64,000 nt of DNA, from NCBI RefSeq assembly GCF_947166265.1, contig NZ_CAMVDO010000017.1:1-64000 (forward strand), given 5' to 3'. The position numbers and the translations under genes are program-made. Under the pieces are notes generated by a model. The model was given only the letters and a program-made list of their open reading frames with translations. It had not been told where the DNA came from and did not search any database. Positions within the stretch are counted from its first letter, which is position 1. Each line of letters starts with the position of its first letter. This stretch comes from an uncultured Fibrobacter sp. (lineage in GTDB: Bacteria > Fibrobacterota > Fibrobacteria > Fibrobacterales > Fibrobacteraceae). Shown in pieces: positions 1-10,129 of this stretch.

Positions 1-56
1 AGCATCCGCTCCGGGACCCGTTGTTTGGTGTATTGAGTATTTTAAAAGAGAGAGGC

Positions 57-77
57 GTCCCGCGCTAGAGGCGGGAC
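57..77 (-). terminator. Terminator of the GH10 gene
   Basis: The stem arms at 57-63 and 71-77 are exact complements around a 7-nt loop. On the minus strand the hairpin lies just past the GH10 stop codon and is followed after about 8 nt by a short T-rich stretch. Confidence 0.6.
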
Positions 78-82
78 AGGGC

Positions 83-1882
83 TTATTTCGCGATACGGAC
101 GCTCTGCATTTCGCCGGTGAGGCGGTTACGCAGATAGTAGATACCGGAAGACTTCACCTCGTTGGAGGACTTGAGGATCTGCTTTGCGGCATCGAAACCA
201 TAGGCAGACAGCACGCCCAAGCGAACACCATGCGTATCGAACACAATGTAGTTCTGACGGGCATTGTTGTCGAAATGAACCTTCTGAGCAATCGAAGTAG
301 TGCCTTCCTTCGAGATTTCGAACCAGTCGACATCGATATATCCCTTGGAAATTTCGAGAGTCAGGATCTGTTCGCCGGCTTCGAGCTTCATTTTTCCCTT
401 GACCTGATCGAAGGAAGTCCAGGATTCACCGGTATATGCAAGCGTATCCGAAACAACATTGTCGCCGACCTTGAACAGGATAGAGCCCGATCCGTTAGCA
501 GCTACGTTTGCCGTCACGGTATAGTCGCCGGCTTCTGCCACGTTGATGGTGTACTGGAAGTAGTTTCCTGTCGGGTTGCAACCAAGAACAAGACCGCCAT
601 TCTTTTCACCAATCTTAACAGATGTTCCCTTACGATAGGTAGTATTCCAAGTATCGTCACAATCGCCGCTAACTGAATAGGAGTTGTTGCCCTTACCCTT
701 ACCAGGAACGTCAAAGTCTTCAGCTTCAATCTTGCTCGAGAGATCATACGCCGTACCCTTGAACGGAGTCTGCGGTTCGGGGTCGACCGGGGTCAGAACA
801 CCCGTCGGAAGTCCTGTTTCGTTGACGCCCTGATTCTCGGCGAGGTACTGCTTCAACCACTTCATAGCGGCGCGTTCTTCACCATTCTGACGAATAATGC
901 CAGAGCAGCCTTTCTTATCTTGTTCCTGATCAGAGCCGCACTTCAGCCACGTGCTACCGAAGACATAACCCCAAATCGTAATGCCAGCCACAAATTCCGA
1001 TTCCATGAAGTACGAAATTTGTTCTTCGTAGCACTGCTTCTGGATGTTATCGTCCATGCTAGCAATGTCGTATTCAGAAATGAACAGAGGAATCTGAGTC
1101 TTGTCATAGATTTCCTGAACCGTGTTCTTCAGGGTATTGATGTTCAAGCAGGTTCCGCCACCACCGGTACCGCCCTGGCCACCGCCCTGGCTCATCATGT
1201 CATGAGCCTGCAAGCCATAGCCATCCACCGGAGCGCCGTTCTTCTTAATGGTCTGGATAAGCTGAATACCCTGGTCCTTGTTCCACTGAACGGTATTATA
1301 ATCATTATAAATGAGGATTGCCTTCGGCCAACGTTCACGAGCCATCTTGAAGGCCGTAGTCACGAAGGTGTAGTCGCCATTGTTGTCGCCACCAAGGGCC
1401 TGAATAATCTTGGTGTTCGTGTAACCAGAGTGGTACTGTCCCTGACCCGTGCGAATAGCTTCGTTCACCACGTCAATCATTTCGAGATCGGGGAATTCCC
1501 TCTGAACGGCATCGAACCAAGCGGTAATGGCCTTCTTGGTTTCGTCAACGCTCAAGCTGCCCAACCAGTTCGGGTACTGCGAGCCCCACACCAGGGCGTG
1601 GAACTTGAAATGGGCTCCGTTCTGTTTTGCCCAGTCGTAAGCGCGCTTACAGCCGGAGAAGTTATAGTTACCGCGGGTTCCTTCGATAGAAGCCCACTTA
1701 CATTCGTTTTCGGCCGTAATCTGGTTCCAATATGTACCGAAATCGGCACGAACCTGACCATTGGTCGTAATGTTTCCAACGAACTTGGCGGCATTTTCTG
1801 CCATGCCGACGCCGAAAGAGAAGGTTGACGCCGCAAGAGCAAGCGCTGCCACCTTTGTTACTGTAGTCAAAATATTTTTCAT
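83..1882 (-). CDS. Secreted GH10 endo-xylanase with CBM6 and basic C-terminal tail
   Basis: Endo-1,4-beta-xylanase that would cut the xylan backbone outside the cytoplasm. The ATG at 1882 is chosen over one nine bases upstream because an AAAAGGA ribosome site lies about 8 nt before it. A signal peptide covers about residues 1-28. The GH10 domain covers about 30-345, with acid/base Glu141 in DVVNEA and nucleophile Glu270 in FISEYDI. A CBM6 follows at about 382-525, then a roughly 60-residue tail of the kind shared by the other enzymes here. An unusual Gly-rich loop (HDMMSQGGGQGGTGGGG) sits after the sixth strand. The promoter and a palindromic operator lie upstream, shared with a divergent esterase gene. 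Family assignment is firm; the preferred xylan type is inferred. Confidence 0.93.
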   Translation of the reverse strand: MKNILTTVTKVAALALAASTFSFGVGMAENAAKFVGNITTNGQVRADFGTYWNQITAENECKWASIEGTRGNYNFSGCKRAYDWAKQNGAHFKFHALVWGSQYPNWLGSLSVDETKKAITAWFDAVQREFPDLEMIDVVNEAIRTGQGQYHSGYTNTKIIQALGGDNNGDYTFVTTAFKMARERWPKAILIYNDYNTVQWNKDQGIQLIQTIKKNGAPVDGYGLQAHDMMSQGGGQGGTGGGGTCLNINTLKNTVQEIYDKTQIPLFISEYDIASMDDNIQKQCYEEQISYFMESEFVAGITIWGYVFGSTWLKCGSDQEQDKKGCSGIIRQNGEERAAMKWLKQYLAENQGVNETGLPTGVLTPVDPEPQTPFKGTAYDLSSKIEAEDFDVPGKGKGNNSYSVSGDCDDTWNTTYRKGTSVKIGEKNGGLVLGCNPTGNYFQYTINVAEAGDYTVTANVAANGSGSILFKVGDNVVSDTLAYTGESWTSFDQVKGKMKLEAGEQILTLEISKGYIDVDWFEISKEGTTSIAQKVHFDNNARQNYIVFDTHGVRLGVLSAYGFDAAKQILKSSNEVKSSGIYYLRNRLTGEMQSVRIAK

Positions 1883-1922
1883 ACACCACATCCTTTTTTA
1901 GAATATTCCATGCAAGAATAAA

Positions 1923-1951
1923 ATTATCCTCTAAAAAAGGAAATTTCTCAA
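1923..1951 (-). promoter_or_regulatory. Sigma70-type promoter of the GH10 gene
   Basis: On the minus strand TTGAGA (1951-1946) is followed by a 17-bp spacer and GATAAT (1928-1923). It lies 41 bp in front of the GH10 start codon and 54 bp downstream of the centre of the palindromic site at 1969-1985. Confidence 0.65.
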
Positions 1952-1968
1952 AGGGCATGGACAATTCT

Positions 1969-1985
1969 ATGGACAAAATGTCCAT
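1969..1985. promoter_or_regulatory. Xylan-gene palindrome, GH10 copy
   Basis: The sequence atggacaaaatgtccat is the most symmetric copy of the 17-bp motif found in front of the enzyme genes. Its centre (1977) is 54 bp from the near edge of the -10 box (1923). A second overlapping TGGACAA half-site starts at 1958. The site sits in the intergenic region shared with the divergent esterase gene at 2244, so it could serve both. The rest of 1883-2243 is AT-rich with no further gene seen. Confidence 0.7.
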
Positions 1986-2243
1986 AAGAGAGTAAACATT
2001 ACAAAACAAACGTCCTGCAGTATGCACATGGATCTCATAAATCACGAACGTTTGCATAGGAAAAAATCCACACCCCCTCTGTAAGCGTAAAATAGCGAAA
2101 CGCTTTTTACACGGAAATGTGTAATAATTTTCTTGAAAATAGTAAAAATTATTTAATTTCTATTGCAAAATCACTATAAATGTGTAAATTTATTCTCGGA
2201 TTTAAATGTTTGGGAAGACTTTTAAACAAAAAAGGAGACACTT

Positions 2244-3707
2244 ATGCGGAGTCCTAGACTTTTTAGCATAACCAGTAGCGCAATCCTGCTTTCCGCCCTT
2301 TGCAGCTCGGCTTTCGCCTGGAGCATCAATGGCGTGGTGAAATCCAAAATTTCCGGCCGTTTGCTCGGCGGCGTAAAAATCAGCACATTTAACATCGGGG
2401 GCTACGAAACGGTTTCCGCCGAAGACGGGACTTTCTCCCTCAGTGGAGAAGGCACCGACGCCCTCGCAGACATAAGAGCATCTAAGATGGCCATCCATAT
2501 GGAAGGCAACATGCTCACGATATACAACGCGGATGCCCAGATTCTCAATGTATCCATCATTGACGCTATGGGCAAGGTTCTTAAGCAGAACAACGTTGGA
2601 CAAGTCCAGGGTATTGTCTCTCTCGACCTGGGCAAGCTCGCTCGCGGCACCAAGTTCGTCCGCATCAACGCCGACAGAAACAACAGCACCTTCATGGTTA
2701 CCGACAAGGGCGTAACCGCACTCAAGAAGGAAGGTGACATGCTCCCGATGCTCCAGTTCTCGTTGGCTGAGTACGCCAACCAGGTTTACCAGATGAAGGC
2801 CGAAGTCGAAACCGGCGTCGAAATCCTGATGGAAAAGCCCTCCAACACGAATTCGAGTTCGAGCGGAGGCGAACTGATTATTCCTTCTTCCAGCAGCAAG
2901 AAGCAGGATGACACCCCGGTGGATTGTACCGGCAAGACATACCAGGCCGGCGACCACAACATGAGCGTGAACGTGGACGGCAAGAACCGTACCTTCATTA
3001 TGCATGTGCCGAGTACCTACACGGGCGATAAGCCGGTACCCCTGTTTGTCGACTACCACCCGATTGGTGGCAGCAGTGAAGGTCAGAAGAAAGATACGAA
3101 GTACAGAGCACTCACCGACAAGGAAGGCGTTATTGCCTTGTACCCGCAAGGTACCACCAAGACGATGGGCCCGGGCTGGAACGTAGGTCCGTGCTGCTCT
3201 AACGATGACGACCTCAAGTTCTCCCGTGAAATGATTGCCGCCGTGGAAGAAAAGGTCTGCATCGACAAGAAGCGCGTATACGCAGCAGGTTTCTCGATGG
3301 GTGGCGGTATGAGCAACCACGTGGCCTGCTTCATGTCCGACATCTACGCCGCAGTGGCTCCTGCTGCTATGGACCTGAACACCACGAACAGCGCCAAGTG
3401 CAATCCGGAACGTCCGATTTCCGTTATCATGTTCCGAGGCACGGCTGACCCGGTCTGCAGATACCAGGGTGGCGATAGCGGCTACAACGACGGTCTGAAC
3501 TTCCTCGGAGCAGAAGGTAACTTCCAATTCTGGGCACAGAAGAACGGCTGTACAGGCGTCGCAACGACCAACGGCGACGGCTGTCAGGAATACTCCACCT
3601 GCCGCGACGGCGTGAAGGTTGTCCTCTGCACCAAGCAGGGGGGTGGCCACGAACAAGGCGATGGCAACATCGGCTGGCCGTTCTTGAAGCAGTTCACCTT
3701 GCCGTAA
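2244..3707 (+). CDS. Secreted CE1-type (feruloyl/acetyl xylan) esterase with N-terminal accessory domains
   Basis: Alpha/beta hydrolase of the PHB-depolymerase/feruloyl esterase type, expected to remove ferulate or acetyl esters from xylan. The start has a good AAAGGAG site 7 nt upstream. A signal peptide ends near residue 25. A carboxypeptidase-regulatory-like fold follows (about 28-85), then about 86-160 resemble the C-terminal sorting tail of the neighbouring enzymes but placed internally. A Ser-rich linker lies at about 198-222 and the esterase domain at about 228-487. The catalytic triad is likely Ser351 in GFSMGG, Asp402 in GTADPVC and His469 in GGGHEQG. It is the only enzyme gene on the plus strand, and a strong hairpin terminator follows. 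The exact ester specificity cannot be read from the sequence. Confidence 0.85.
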   Translation: MRSPRLFSITSSAILLSALCSSAFAWSINGVVKSKISGRLLGGVKISTFNIGGYETVSAEDGTFSLSGEGTDALADIRASKMAIHMEGNMLTIYNADAQILNVSIIDAMGKVLKQNNVGQVQGIVSLDLGKLARGTKFVRINADRNNSTFMVTDKGVTALKKEGDMLPMLQFSLAEYANQVYQMKAEVETGVEILMEKPSNTNSSSSGGELIIPSSSSKKQDDTPVDCTGKTYQAGDHNMSVNVDGKNRTFIMHVPSTYTGDKPVPLFVDYHPIGGSSEGQKKDTKYRALTDKEGVIALYPQGTTKTMGPGWNVGPCCSNDDDLKFSREMIAAVEEKVCIDKKRVYAAGFSMGGGMSNHVACFMSDIYAAVAPAAMDLNTTNSAKCNPERPISVIMFRGTADPVCRYQGGDSGYNDGLNFLGAEGNFQFWAQKNGCTGVATTNGDGCQEYSTCRDGVKVVLCTKQGGGHEQGDGNIGWPFLKQFTLP

Positions 3708-3752
3708 CGTTTTACTCCTAAAAAAACACCTCCTGAAAAACCCAACCAAAGG

Positions 3753-3780
3753 AGCTCCCGCTTTTGCGGGAGCTTCTTTT
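3753..3780 (+). terminator. Rho-independent terminator of the esterase gene
   Basis: A perfect 9-bp stem (agctcccgc at 3753-3761, gcgggagct at 3766-3774) with a TTTT loop is followed by TCTTTTT. It lies 45 bp after the esterase stop codon. Confidence 0.9.
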
Positions 3781-3787
3781 TATATAA

Positions 3788-4105
3788 GAGAACAACGGCA
3801 AAAGCGAGCTCCAAAAGGTTAGCAAGCCGTTGTTCTCCCGGCGCTCCGACAGCGGACTTCAAGTCCGCTGCCTTCGTTTGGCATTATACGAAAGAGAACA
3901 ACGGAAAGCGCGAACTCCAAAAGGCTAGCAAGCCGTTGTTCTCCCTTCGTTTCGACAGCGGGCGACAGGCCCGCTGCCTCAACTCGGCTTTATTCGAAAG
4001 AGAACAACGGCAAAAGCGAGCTCCAAAAGGTTAGTCAGCCGTTGTTCTCCCTTCGTTTCGACAGCGGGCGACAGGCCCGCTGCCTCAACTCGGCATTATA
4101 CGAAA
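3788..4105. repeat. Three tandem 106-bp repeat units with nested inverted repeats
   Basis: Units begin at 3788, 3894 and 4000, exactly 106 bp apart. Each holds an outer inverted repeat (gagaacaacgg ... ccgttgttctc) and an inner one (agcggacttcaagtccgct in unit 1, agcgggcgacaggcccgct in units 2 and 3), ending in a TTATACGAAA-like tail. Units 2 and 3 are closer to each other than to unit 1. They fill the convergent gap between the esterase and GH2 genes. No open frame is maintained. Confidence 0.9.
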
Positions 4106-4148
4106 GCAACCGAAGGATTATGAGAACTGCGACTTGCGCGGACGGAAA

Positions 4149-4171
4149 CGCCCCGGCCTTGGGCCGGGGCG
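4149..4171 (-). terminator. Terminator-like hairpin downstream of the GH2 gene
   Basis: A perfect 10-bp GC-rich stem (cgccccggcc / ggccggggcg) with a 3-nt loop. On the minus strand it is followed by TTT and lies about 80 bp past the GH2 stop. The short T run makes termination likely but not certain. Confidence 0.55.
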
Positions 4172-4198
4172 TCATGCATGGGGTGTGGAGTTTCTTAG

Positions 4199-4218
4199 AT
4201 CCCCGCCTTCGCGGGGAT
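4199..4218. repeat. Dispersed 20-bp palindromic element
   Basis: The sequence atccccgccttcgcggggat followed by GACGAC is a member of the family also found at 18406, 37389 and 53622. A partial second copy (tcgcggggatgac) follows at about 4231. Confidence 0.8.
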
Positions 4219-4251
4219 GACGACAAAGTGTCGCGGGGATGACGACAAGAG

Positions 4252-7813
<3,562 letters not shown>

Positions 7814-7814
7814 C

Positions 7815-7831
7815 GTTGATAAGTTGTCAAC
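7815..7831. promoter_or_regulatory. Xylan-gene palindrome, GH2 copy
   Basis: The sequence gttgataagttgtcaac. Its centre (7823) is 54 bp from the near edge of the -10-like hexamer GATATC (7774-7769) of the GH2 gene. Confidence 0.65.
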
Positions 7832-7845
7832 GCCTAGATTGCGTC

Positions 7846-7906
7846 GGCCCTTCGACAGGCTCAGGGACCTTATTCGGTCCTTTGCGTTGGCCCTTCGGCA
7901 GGCTCA
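7846..7906. repeat. Two copies of a dispersed CCCTTCGRCAGGCTCA element
   Basis: The copies begin at 7846 (with CAGGGACC following) and 7889. The same element occurs at 37493. This type of short palindromic intergenic repeat is dispersed in many bacterial genomes. No coding function is apparent. Confidence 0.6.
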
Positions 7907-7942
7907 CTTCAGCCGTGCTTAGTGCAGGCAGGAACCTTTGGA

Positions 7943-10012
7943 TTATTTCACCTGAACGCGCACAGTCTTGGAGTGGTTCACACCGCGCAAGATGTACATG
8001 CCATTCGCGTAACCCGCCTGCTTAAGGCTTGCAGAGAGACTTGCCTGAACATTGTCGATACGTCCGAGGAACTTGCCGGTGGCGCCGAACACGTTGTAAG
8101 ACGCTGTCTGCGGGGCAAGCTGAACATTGCGAGCAACGCCGATAGAAGTGGGATTGCTAGGATCAACAAACTGAATCCAGTCCACGTTCAAGTAACCGCC
8201 GGTAATCAAGAGCTTGAGCACGTGTTCGCCCTTCTTGAGATCGACAGAGCCCACGTCAATCACCTTGTAGGTAGTCCATACGCTATCGACCTTCGGGGCA
8301 ACAACCGATTCTGTGATTTCCTTGTCGTCAATGAACAGCTGCATCGCTGAGGTCTCGAATGCGGTTGCCACATTCGCCGTAATGTCGTACTTGGCATCGG
8401 AAGTGACGTTGATGGTGTATTCCATCCATTCGCCATCGTTCGTGTAACCGATGGCGTAGCCCGTGCAGGCGGCTTCCCCGCACTTGGAATCACTAATGTC
8501 TACGACGTCGACTTCGTCTTCGCGGTAGACCTTGCCCTGATTTTCGCGGTCGTTATCGTAGAAAGCCTTGTTGTGACCGCCCACGTCGTAGTTTTCGGCT
8601 TCGATCTTGCCCGGAATTGTCGCCGGCTTATCGTTGTAAGCTGTCTGCGGAACGGCAGTCTTTTCGCTTTCCATATACCAGTAGTCGAAATCGAACCCGC
8701 CCTGCTTTACCACAAAGAACAGATCGTCGACGCCGGCAGCATCGGTCACATCAAAGGTATGTTCTTCCCAAGCAGAACTTGCAGGGATATTCATGGACGC
8801 AAGGAGAGCGCCGTTTTCGGAACCGGCATGGAGTTCAAGCTTACCGCCGTTACCCCTGGTGCAAACGATAATGCGGTCGGCACCGTCGCCCATGTCCACA
8901 GAGCGCACCTTCGTATAGAATCCGCTGTTCATCTTGGTGAGGAACACATTGCCGTATTCGGCACCGACATGCTCGATGATGGTGTAACCGCCCGACGTAT
9001 TGACAGTCATGCCGCCAACCCAAGCCTTGGTTTCGGCTTCCACGCGCACGAACGGGTCAAGGTTCTTGATGGGCTTCACGACGCCATTGTTGGTGGCGCG
9101 GATTGTGGGAATGGTACCGTCGGCATTCCAGGTGAATTCCTCGATGGCGGTAGAACGGCTGTAGCCGCCGCCCTTCACGTTTTTCTGGTTATGGTAGAAG
9201 AAGAAGCTACGGCCCTTAAAGTCGACAATGCCGGAGTGGACGGTGAACGCGGAACCCGGTTCGCTACTCGGCATAATGACTCCCTTGTAGGTCCAGGGGC
9301 CCGTCGGAGAATCACTCCAGGAATAGTCAATGGATTCGGGAATGCCACCGGCGGCGTAAATCATGTAATACTTCTTGCCGCGCTTGTGAATCCACGGGCC
9401 TTCGGTATACTTGCCGTTAAAGGTACTCATGTCGGAGACCTTGATGTCGCTTGCGCATTCGATCATGTTCTCCTTGAGGGGGCAATAATAGAGCTTCGGG
9501 TTACCCCAGTAGAGCCATGCCTGGCCATCGTCGTCAATAAATACGGTGGGGTCGATGTAGTCCCAGTTGGGGCCCGCCAAGTGCTTGCCGTTCAGGGCAT
9601 CCTTGAAGGGGCCTTCCTTCTTGTCGGACACGGCTACGTTGACGGCGCGGCCGCCGCGGGTGGATTCCACGGTCACGTAATAATAGTACTTGTCGTTGCG
9701 GCGAATACATTGAGATGCCCAGTCGCCGTTTTTCTTGGCAGAACCGTTGAAGTCTCCCGCTTCCAAAATGAGGGTGTTCATGTCGGTCCAGTTCACCATA
9801 TCCGTGGTGCACGATACGCGCCAGCCGTGCATCGTGAAGAAGCTGCCGCCCTCGTCGTTGCCGGAATAGGTGCAAAGCGTATCGCCGAACACGACAGGCG
9901 CCGGGTCCGGAGAATAATAGGTCTGGATAAGCGGGTTTTCGGCCATAGCCTGCGTGCAAAGCCCGAAACCAACAAGGGCTGCAGCCACCTTAACGCTCTT
10001 TGCAAACTTCAT
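7943..10012 (-). CDS. Secreted GH43 arabinoxylan arabinofuranosidase with two CBM6-like modules
   Basis: Five-bladed GH43 enzyme that would remove arabinofuranose from arabinoxylan. A signal peptide covers residues 1-24. The GH43 catalytic trio appears as Asp36 in SPDPAPV, Asp154 in DYIDPTVF and Glu204 in YTEGPW. A first CBM6-like module covers about 325-455 (VRVEAETKAW ... FDYWYME). A second CBM6 covers about 470-610 (GKIEAENYDVGG ... LNVDWIQF), followed by the shared tail. The arrangement resembles characterised XynD-type arabinoxylan arabinofuranohydrolases, so arabinofuranosidase is favoured over xylosidase. Its own promoter region carries the 17-bp palindrome, and a terminator lies downstream at 7791-7813. 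Confidence 0.9.
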   Translation of the reverse strand: MKFAKSVKVAAALVGFGLCTQAMAENPLIQTYYSPDPAPVVFGDTLCTYSGNDEGGSFFTMHGWRVSCTTDMVNWTDMNTLILEAGDFNGSAKKNGDWASQCIRRNDKYYYYVTVESTRGGRAVNVAVSDKKEGPFKDALNGKHLAGPNWDYIDPTVFIDDDGQAWLYWGNPKLYYCPLKENMIECASDIKVSDMSTFNGKYTEGPWIHKRGKKYYMIYAAGGIPESIDYSWSDSPTGPWTYKGVIMPSSEPGSAFTVHSGIVDFKGRSFFFYHNQKNVKGGGYSRSTAIEEFTWNADGTIPTIRATNNGVVKPIKNLDPFVRVEAETKAWVGGMTVNTSGGYTIIEHVGAEYGNVFLTKMNSGFYTKVRSVDMGDGADRIIVCTRGNGGKLELHAGSENGALLASMNIPASSAWEEHTFDVTDAAGVDDLFFVVKQGGFDFDYWYMESEKTAVPQTAYNDKPATIPGKIEAENYDVGGHNKAFYDNDRENQGKVYREDEVDVVDISDSKCGEAACTGYAIGYTNDGEWMEYTINVTSDAKYDITANVATAFETSAMQLFIDDKEITESVVAPKVDSVWTTYKVIDVGSVDLKKGEHVLKLLITGGYLNVDWIQFVDPSNPTSIGVARNVQLAPQTASYNVFGATGKFLGRIDNVQASLSASLKQAGYANGMYILRGVNHSKTVRVQVK

Positions 10013-10090
10013 AATCTTATCCCTTTTCGCCTAAAAAAGGCGACTTTCATAACTCACCACGATAAAGATACCCTTAAAAAAGAGCAAAAA

Positions 10091-10117
10091 TCCACGCGAA
10101 AAGCACATTCGCGTGGA
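10091..10117 (-). terminator. Terminator of the GH95 gene
   Basis: A perfect 10-bp stem (tccacgcgaa / ttcgcgtgga) with a 7-nt loop, followed on the minus strand by TTTTTGCTCTTTTTT. It partly overlaps the regulatory palindrome at 10113-10129. Confidence 0.85.
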
Positions 10118-10129
10118 CAAGTTATCAAT
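10113..10129. promoter_or_regulatory. Xylan-gene palindrome, GH43 copy (7943-10012 gene)
   Basis: The sequence gtggacaagttatcaat. Its centre (10121) is 54 bp from the near edge of the -10-like hexamer GGTATC (10072-10067). It overlaps the stop codon of the upstream GH95 gene. Confidence 0.65.

Noticed and set aside
2202-3749. A 515-residue minus-strand frame opposite the plus-strand esterase
   Set aside because: The plus-strand frame has a signal peptide, catalytic triad and ribosome site; the minus frame has none of these.
3788-4105. The 106-bp tandem repeats as an insertion sequence or CRISPR
   Set aside because: No transposase frame, no target duplication, and whole units are repeated without variable spacers.
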